Below, piece by piece: positions 7,899 through 10,323 of a stretch of DNA of 10,323 nt. Under the pieces are notes generated by a model that had not been told where the DNA came from, did no database searches, and saw only the letters and a list, made by a program, of their open reading frames with translations. The stretch covers positions 1-10,323 of the forward strand of contig JAGGZS010000200.1 of NCBI GenBank assembly GCA_021161885.1, written 5' to 3'. Source of the DNA: a bacterium (GTDB lineage: Bacteria; Auribacterota; Auribacteria; Auribacterales; Auribacteraceae). Position numbers and translations under genes: made by a program. The first letter of the stretch is position 1. Each line of letters begins with the position of its first letter.

Positions 7899-8525
7899 AT
7901 GGCCAGATATCAAATAGCTCCTACAAAAACTAATCTGCTTGCTATGAAACAGCAGTTAAAGTTTACCAAGGAAGGGCACAAACTTCTTGAACAAAAACGA
8001 GATATTATACTTGCCGAACTGATGGGTATGATCAATACCGCCAAAGAAATACAGGAAAAAACAGATACTCTGCTAAAGAAAGCATACGGGTATCTGGAAA
8101 ACGCTATTATTTCTCAAGGAAAAGAGATATTGGAAAATCTCGCATCAACAATCCCTATAAAATCTTATGTGGATATATCCTCAAGGAAAGTTATGGGCAT
8201 TAACTTGCCTAATGTTGAAGTTACGGTTACGGAAAAAAAACCGTATTACAGTTTTTTAAATACTAGTTCTGAAGTAGACGCCGCTATAGCAACCTTCCGT
8301 GAAGTGCTTGATAATCTTGGCAAACTCGCTCAGACAAGAATTTCAGTGCTCAGGCTTGCTAAAGAAGCCCAGAAAACAATCCGCAGGGTTAATGCTCTTG
8401 AAAAAATATATTTACCGGACTATAATGAATCGATACAATATATACAAAATGTGCTTGAAGAAGCCGAACGGCAAACTTTTTTTACTTTAAAATTAATAAA
8501 AAAACGACAAAAAAATAAAAAATAG
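7899..8525 (+). CDS. V/A-type ATPase central-shaft subunit D
   Basis: This 208-residue protein forms the main rotating shaft inside the A3B3 head. The N-terminal helix has the family signature APTKTNLL followed by 'L------GH-LL--KRD-L'. The C-terminal helix carries KTIRRVNALEKIYLPDY followed by IQYIQNVLEEAER, one of the best conserved stretches in subunit D. The two long helices pair as an antiparallel coiled coil, with a smaller mixed region between (about residues 85-125). The Lys-rich end (KKRQKNKK) is common in bacterial members. It begins three bases after the B stop with no obvious ribosome binding site, suggesting coupled translation. It is the last structural ATPase gene. Confidence 0.96.
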   Translation: MARYQIAPTKTNLLAMKQQLKFTKEGHKLLEQKRDIILAELMGMINTAKEIQEKTDTLLKKAYGYLENAIISQGKEILENLASTIPIKSYVDISSRKVMGINLPNVEVTVTEKKPYYSFLNTSSEVDAAIATFREVLDNLGKLAQTRISVLRLAKEAQKTIRRVNALEKIYLPDYNESIQYIQNVLEEAERQTFFTLKLIKKRQKNKK

Positions 8526-8535
8526 GCGGTTATAG

Positions 8536-9027
8536 ATGAGTTTTAAATTACGCCCTGAAAAAATAATGGTATATGTTGAAGCAACTGAAAAATCGATTAT
8601 AGCTGCTTATTATGCTGTATGCCTCGCTAAATGGCTGAATGCATCTTTAATTGCCGCTTACGTTGTGGATATAAAAACATTGAAAAATCTAACGAAAGCG
8701 AAAATTTTTATCGAACTTGAAGAAATGGATTACGAACACGATCTCGAAGAAGACGGCAAACGATATTTAAATCATGTTAAAGAACTCGCTGATAATAAAA
8801 ATATTGGTATCGAAAAATTTCTTTTAAAAGGCGAAGTTTTTAAGGAAGTACTTAACACTGTAAAGGAAAATGATGTAGACCTGCTTATTATGGGCGAACT
8901 TGAAGAACCTGAAAGCCGAAGGGATTTTTATTATAATGAAACCGAATTGATTTTTAGAAAAAGTCCCTGTCCTGTACTCGTAGTCAAAGAAGATAATTCG
9001 GCAAAAACAATGTATGATAATCTATAG
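8536..9027 (+). CDS. Universal stress protein (UspA) family protein, degenerate nucleotide site
   Basis: This 163-residue single-domain protein has the UspA Rossmann-like pattern. The first strand (KIMVYVEATEKS) is followed by a helix with 'AYYAVCLAKWLNASL', strand AAYVVD, a long charged helix, strand FLLKGEV, strand DLLIMGELEE, and the family-typical end SPCPVLVVK. UspA proteins are cytosolic dimers that bind ATP or other small ligands and tune stress or transport functions. The ATP-binding type needs G-x2-G-x9-G-(S/T). Here G120 is followed by ELEEPESRRDFYYNETE, so the second glycine and the G-S pair are missing, and the strand-1 Asp is Glu (E15). It probably does not bind ATP in the usual way. 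It lies ten bases after subunit D, so is likely cotranscribed with the ATPase. Confidence 0.88.
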   Translation: MSFKLRPEKIMVYVEATEKSIIAAYYAVCLAKWLNASLIAAYVVDIKTLKNLTKAKIFIELEEMDYEHDLEEDGKRYLNHVKELADNKNIGIEKFLLKGEVFKEVLNTVKENDVDLLIMGELEEPESRRDFYYNETELIFRKSPCPVLVVKEDNSAKTMYDNL

Positions 9028-9048
9028 AAAATAATAAAGGATTTTAGT

Positions 9049-9513
9049 ATGAAAATAAGTAAGTTATTATCGCCCGAGCTAATAAAAATCGGTTTAAATT
9101 CTTATTCAAAAGATGCTGTTATACGAGAACTTATCGAGATACTTGAACAAAACAACCTGTTAAATAATCCCGATGAGGCTTTCAGCGCCGTTATGGAAAG
9201 GGAACTAAAACAAAGTACCGGACTTGAAGCAGGTGTAGCCGTCCCTCATGGTAAAAGCAATGCAGTCGATGAACTTGTGGGAGCGCTTGCCATTTCTAAC
9301 GAGGGCATAGATTTCGATTCACTTGACGGTAAACCGTGCCATTTATTTTTTCTTCTTATCGCTCCACCCCATTCGGCTGGACAACATGTGAGCGCCTTAT
9401 CAAATATTGCCGCACTTATATTAAATAAACGATTTAAAAGGCGGATTATAGAGGCATCAACGCCCGAAGAGGCCTATGCCATTATAAGACAGGCGGAAAA
9501 CGAAGATATATAA
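9049..9513 (+). CDS. PTS EIIA domain protein (PtsN/fructose-type)
   Basis: This 154-residue stand-alone EIIA domain of the mannitol-fructose/nitrogen PTS family has the phosphorylation motif GVAVPHGKS with active histidine H67. It also has the conserved 'LFFLLIAPP', 'GQHVSALSNIA' (second family histidine) and 'RRIIEA-TPEEAY' stretches. In the nitrogen-type PTS such proteins accept phosphate through HPr-like carriers and act on regulators and ion transporters rather than importing sugar. No EI, HPr, EIIB or EIIC gene is in the window. AAAGGA at 9036-9041 places the start. The gene lies 21 bases after usp and so probably closes the ATPase operon. A link between phosphorelay state and ion pumping is suggested by position only. 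The exact subfamily (PtsN versus fructose-specific) cannot be settled from sequence alone. Confidence 0.92.
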   Translation: MKISKLLSPELIKIGLNSYSKDAVIRELIEILEQNNLLNNPDEAFSAVMERELKQSTGLEAGVAVPHGKSNAVDELVGALAISNEGIDFDSLDGKPCHLFFLLIAPPHSAGQHVSALSNIAALILNKRFKRRIIEASTPEEAYAIIRQAENEDI

Positions 9514-9560
9514 AAAGTTTATTTCCAGCAAACTATTTACTGATATTCACCCTATTAATT

Positions 9561-9597
9561 TTTAAATGTTGATAAAGTTGGTTTTAACTAATAACGT
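9561..9597 (+). promoter_or_regulatory. Weak promoter-like region before the metalloregulator gene
   Basis: The 114-base gap after the EIIA gene is very AT-rich. It holds TTGATA (9569-9574, five of six matches to a -35 box), then a 17-base spacer and TAACGT (9592-9597), a poor -10 box that keeps T1, A2 and T6. Between them is an imperfect GTT/AAC dyad (about 9578-9595) that could be an operator for the downstream repressor. The TTGATAAAGTT core recurs at 10243-10253. No convincing terminator separates the EIIA gene from this region, so read-through is possible. Confidence 0.3.
9569..9579 (+). repeat. 11-bp repeated motif, copy 1
   Basis: TTGATAAAGTT here is identical to the sequence at 10243-10253. 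Both copies are preceded by TTTAAAT within a few bases and followed shortly by a T-run and TTTTAA. The similarity thus extends over roughly 25 bases with small spacing changes. It may be a shared promoter or operator, or chance in AT-rich DNA. Confidence 0.5.
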
Positions 9598-9627
9598 TTT
9601 TTAAAAAATTTTTACCGAAGTTTTATT

Positions 9628-10059
9628 ATGGATAAATCACTAACAGCTGTTTTAGAAGATTATATGGAAGTCATTTTTAACTTGATTGAAGATAACTATG
9701 TTGCGCGGGTTAAAGAAATAGCCGATAGGATGAACGTTAAAATGCCTACCGTTACAAGCACGTTAAAAAAGTTATCTAAAATGAACCTTATCAATTATGA
9801 CCCGTACAGCGTGGTAACACTTACCCCGAAAGGGAGAAAAGCTGCTAAGCAGATTATATTTAAACACGAAACATTAATGAACTTTTTTCATAACATTTTG
9901 TTAGTCCCTAAAAATACAGCATACGAGAATGCCTGTAAATTTGAACATTCGGTAGATAATATACTTTTAGAAAAGTTAGAATTGTTCACGAATTTTATAA
10001 ATGAGCAGAACAGCTTATTTATAAAAAATTTTGAAAAATACTGTAATGGGCAATCCTGA
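9628..10059 (+). CDS. DtxR/MntR-family metal-dependent transcriptional regulator
   Basis: This 143-residue protein has the DtxR/MntR layout: an N-terminal winged helix (about 5-70) with 'LEDYMEVIF', 'RVKEIADRMNVKMPTVTSTLKKL' (recognition helix) and wing 'NYDPYSVVTLTPKGRKAA', followed by a helical metal-binding and dimerisation domain. Candidate metal ligands are D11, E14, H80, C103, E106 and H107. Asp at the first position is MntR-like, but Cys in 'ACKFEH' is DtxR-like, so manganese and iron specificity cannot be separated. There is no C-terminal SH3/FeoA domain; the length equals MntR-type proteins. The ATG follows a modest GAAG at 9617-9620. It lies 114 bases after the EIIA gene, so is probably its own unit. 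No metal transporter target is in the window. Confidence 0.9.
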   Translation: MDKSLTAVLEDYMEVIFNLIEDNYVARVKEIADRMNVKMPTVTSTLKKLSKMNLINYDPYSVVTLTPKGRKAAKQIIFKHETLMNFFHNILLVPKNTAYENACKFEHSVDNILLEKLELFTNFINEQNSLFIKNFEKYCNGQS

Positions 10060-10076
10060 AATTTTCTTTAATTCAG

Positions 10077-10202
10077 CGGGAACTCCCTGTCCGTAAGAGC
10101 GGGGATGAGAGCAGGTTCCAGTAGTCTTTCGTTGCATGAAAGACAGGCTGGACAAGCGGAGCTTGAACTATAAGAAACCACGGGTGTAAGGGTCTGTTGC
10201 CC
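10077..10202 (+). ncRNA. Structured RNA, HEARO / IscB omega-RNA-like, orphan
   Basis: A GC-richer island directly after the regulator gene folds into consecutive helices. GGAAC 10079-10083 pairs with GUUCC 10115-10119 and encloses a 7-bp stem, 10084-10090 with 10099-10105. The stem GUCUUUC 10124-10130 pairs with GAAAGAC 10138-10144 and is extended by CCAG 10118-10121 with CUGG 10148-10151; the last competes with the first helix for C10118-C10119. CAAGC 10153-10157 pairs with GCUUG 10161-10165 across a GGA loop. A GGG/CCC closure follows at 10190-10202. Unpaired stretches such as ACUAUAAGAAACCACGGGUG look sequence-conserved. From memory this resembles HEARO RNA, the guide scaffold of IscB nucleases, whose guide lies at its 5' end; here that would be about 10060-10076. 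No iscB gene follows. The structured-RNA call is firm, the family name only moderate. Confidence 0.6.
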
Positions 10203-10237
10203 AAAGCATATTTTCAAAAACAATGATCTCTATTTAA
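10203..10237 (+). other. Possible vestigial iscB start downstream of the RNA
   Basis: In complete IscB loci the nuclease ORF begins shortly after, or overlapping, the RNA scaffold. Here the spacer AAAGCATATTTTCAAAAACA leads to an ATG at 10223-10225, but the frame reads Met-Ile-Ser-Ile and stops at 10235-10237. Either the ORF has been lost by deletion, leaving only its first bases, or this is the natural end of a solo, non-autonomous RNA element. Interpretation depends on the RNA family call above. Confidence 0.3.
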
Positions 10238-10242
10238 ATTAC

Positions 10243-10253
10243 TTGATAAAGTT
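10243..10253 (+). repeat. 11-bp repeated motif, copy 2
   Basis: Identical to 9569-9579. It may be the -35 part of a promoter for a gene beyond the right edge. At a 17-base spacing the -10 would be TATCCG (10266-10271), a poor match. The rest of the window (10254-10323) is AT-rich and shows no gene, tRNA or terminator that I can support. Confidence 0.45.
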
Positions 10254-10323
10254 TTTTAAAAATGATATCCGCTTAAATATCCAAAAGTCACTATTTATTA
10301 GCAAATTTCGCTTGGTTAAATAT

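Noticed and set aside
8299..8490. A 63-codon + strand frame inside subunit D.
   Set aside because: It overlaps the most conserved C-terminal helix of subunit D in another frame and has no supporting features.
9516..9534. AGTTT/AAACT hairpin as a terminator after the EIIA gene.
   Set aside because: The stem is five mostly A-T pairs with a nine-base loop and only a short T-poor tail, so it is unlikely to terminate transcription.
9597..9608. TTTTTTAAAAAA palindrome as a terminator or binding site.
   Set aside because: It is a simple A/T homopolymer junction without a GC stem, as expected in AT-rich intergenic DNA.
10056..10076. CTGAA/TTCAG hairpin at the end of the regulator gene as an intrinsic terminator.
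   Set aside because: The stem is five pairs with an eleven-base loop and is followed by GC-rich RNA rather than a T-run. It may be chance or part of the following RNA's 5' end.
10077..10202. The structured RNA as a metabolite riboswitch, T-box, tmRNA, RNase P or group II intron domain.
   Set aside because: None of the signature sequences I know for these is visible, and no gene follows within the window for a cis-regulator to control. HEARO-like remains the best match, though not proven.

Overview
The window is AT-rich, with many A/T homopolymer runs, and every supported gene is on the + strand and tightly packed. It is a bacterial accessory-energy locus: a complete set of nine V/A-type (rotary, vacuolar/archaeal-type) ATPase subunit genes (31-8525), followed by a UspA-family gene (8536-9027), a PTS EIIA/PtsN-type gene (9049-9513), a separately spaced DtxR/MntR-type metalloregulator gene (9628-10059), and a structured non-coding RNA (about 10077-10202). 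The host cannot be named from this sequence. A bacterial V/A-ATPase with low GC suggests an anaerobic or host-associated lineage outside the classical models; an Elusimicrobiota-like or similar deep-branching phylum is only a guess.

ATPase block: gene order is G/H - C - I(a) - K(c) - F - E - A - B - D. Spacing is minimal, from an 8-base overlap to a 22-base gap, so this is one transcription unit. A and B form the catalytic head. D and F form the central rotor shaft, C is the socket between shaft and ring, K is the membrane c ring, I is the membrane stator with the ion half-channels, and E and G/H are the peripheral stalks. The key residues I looked for in A, B, I and K are all present, so the machine looks intact. 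The c subunit is a single hairpin with a probable cleaved signal sequence and no obvious Na+-ligand glutamine, which favours protons as the coupling ion (inference).

Downstream block: Usp and EIIA follow with gaps of 10 and 21 bases and probably extend the operon. EIIA keeps its phosphorylatable histidine, whereas Usp has lost the usual ATP-binding loop pattern. After a 114-base AT-rich gap with a weak promoter-like sequence comes the DtxR/MntR-type repressor, which has a mixed MntR/DtxR metal-ligand set.

The last 264 bases hold no protein gene. They begin with a GC-rich, strongly structured RNA that I recognise, with moderate confidence, as HEARO/IscB omega-RNA-like. No iscB follows: the ATG at the expected place opens a frame that stops after four codons. 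This orphan guide-RNA-like element is the most interesting item in the window. The final stretch repeats an 11-bp promoter-like motif seen upstream of the metalloregulator gene.
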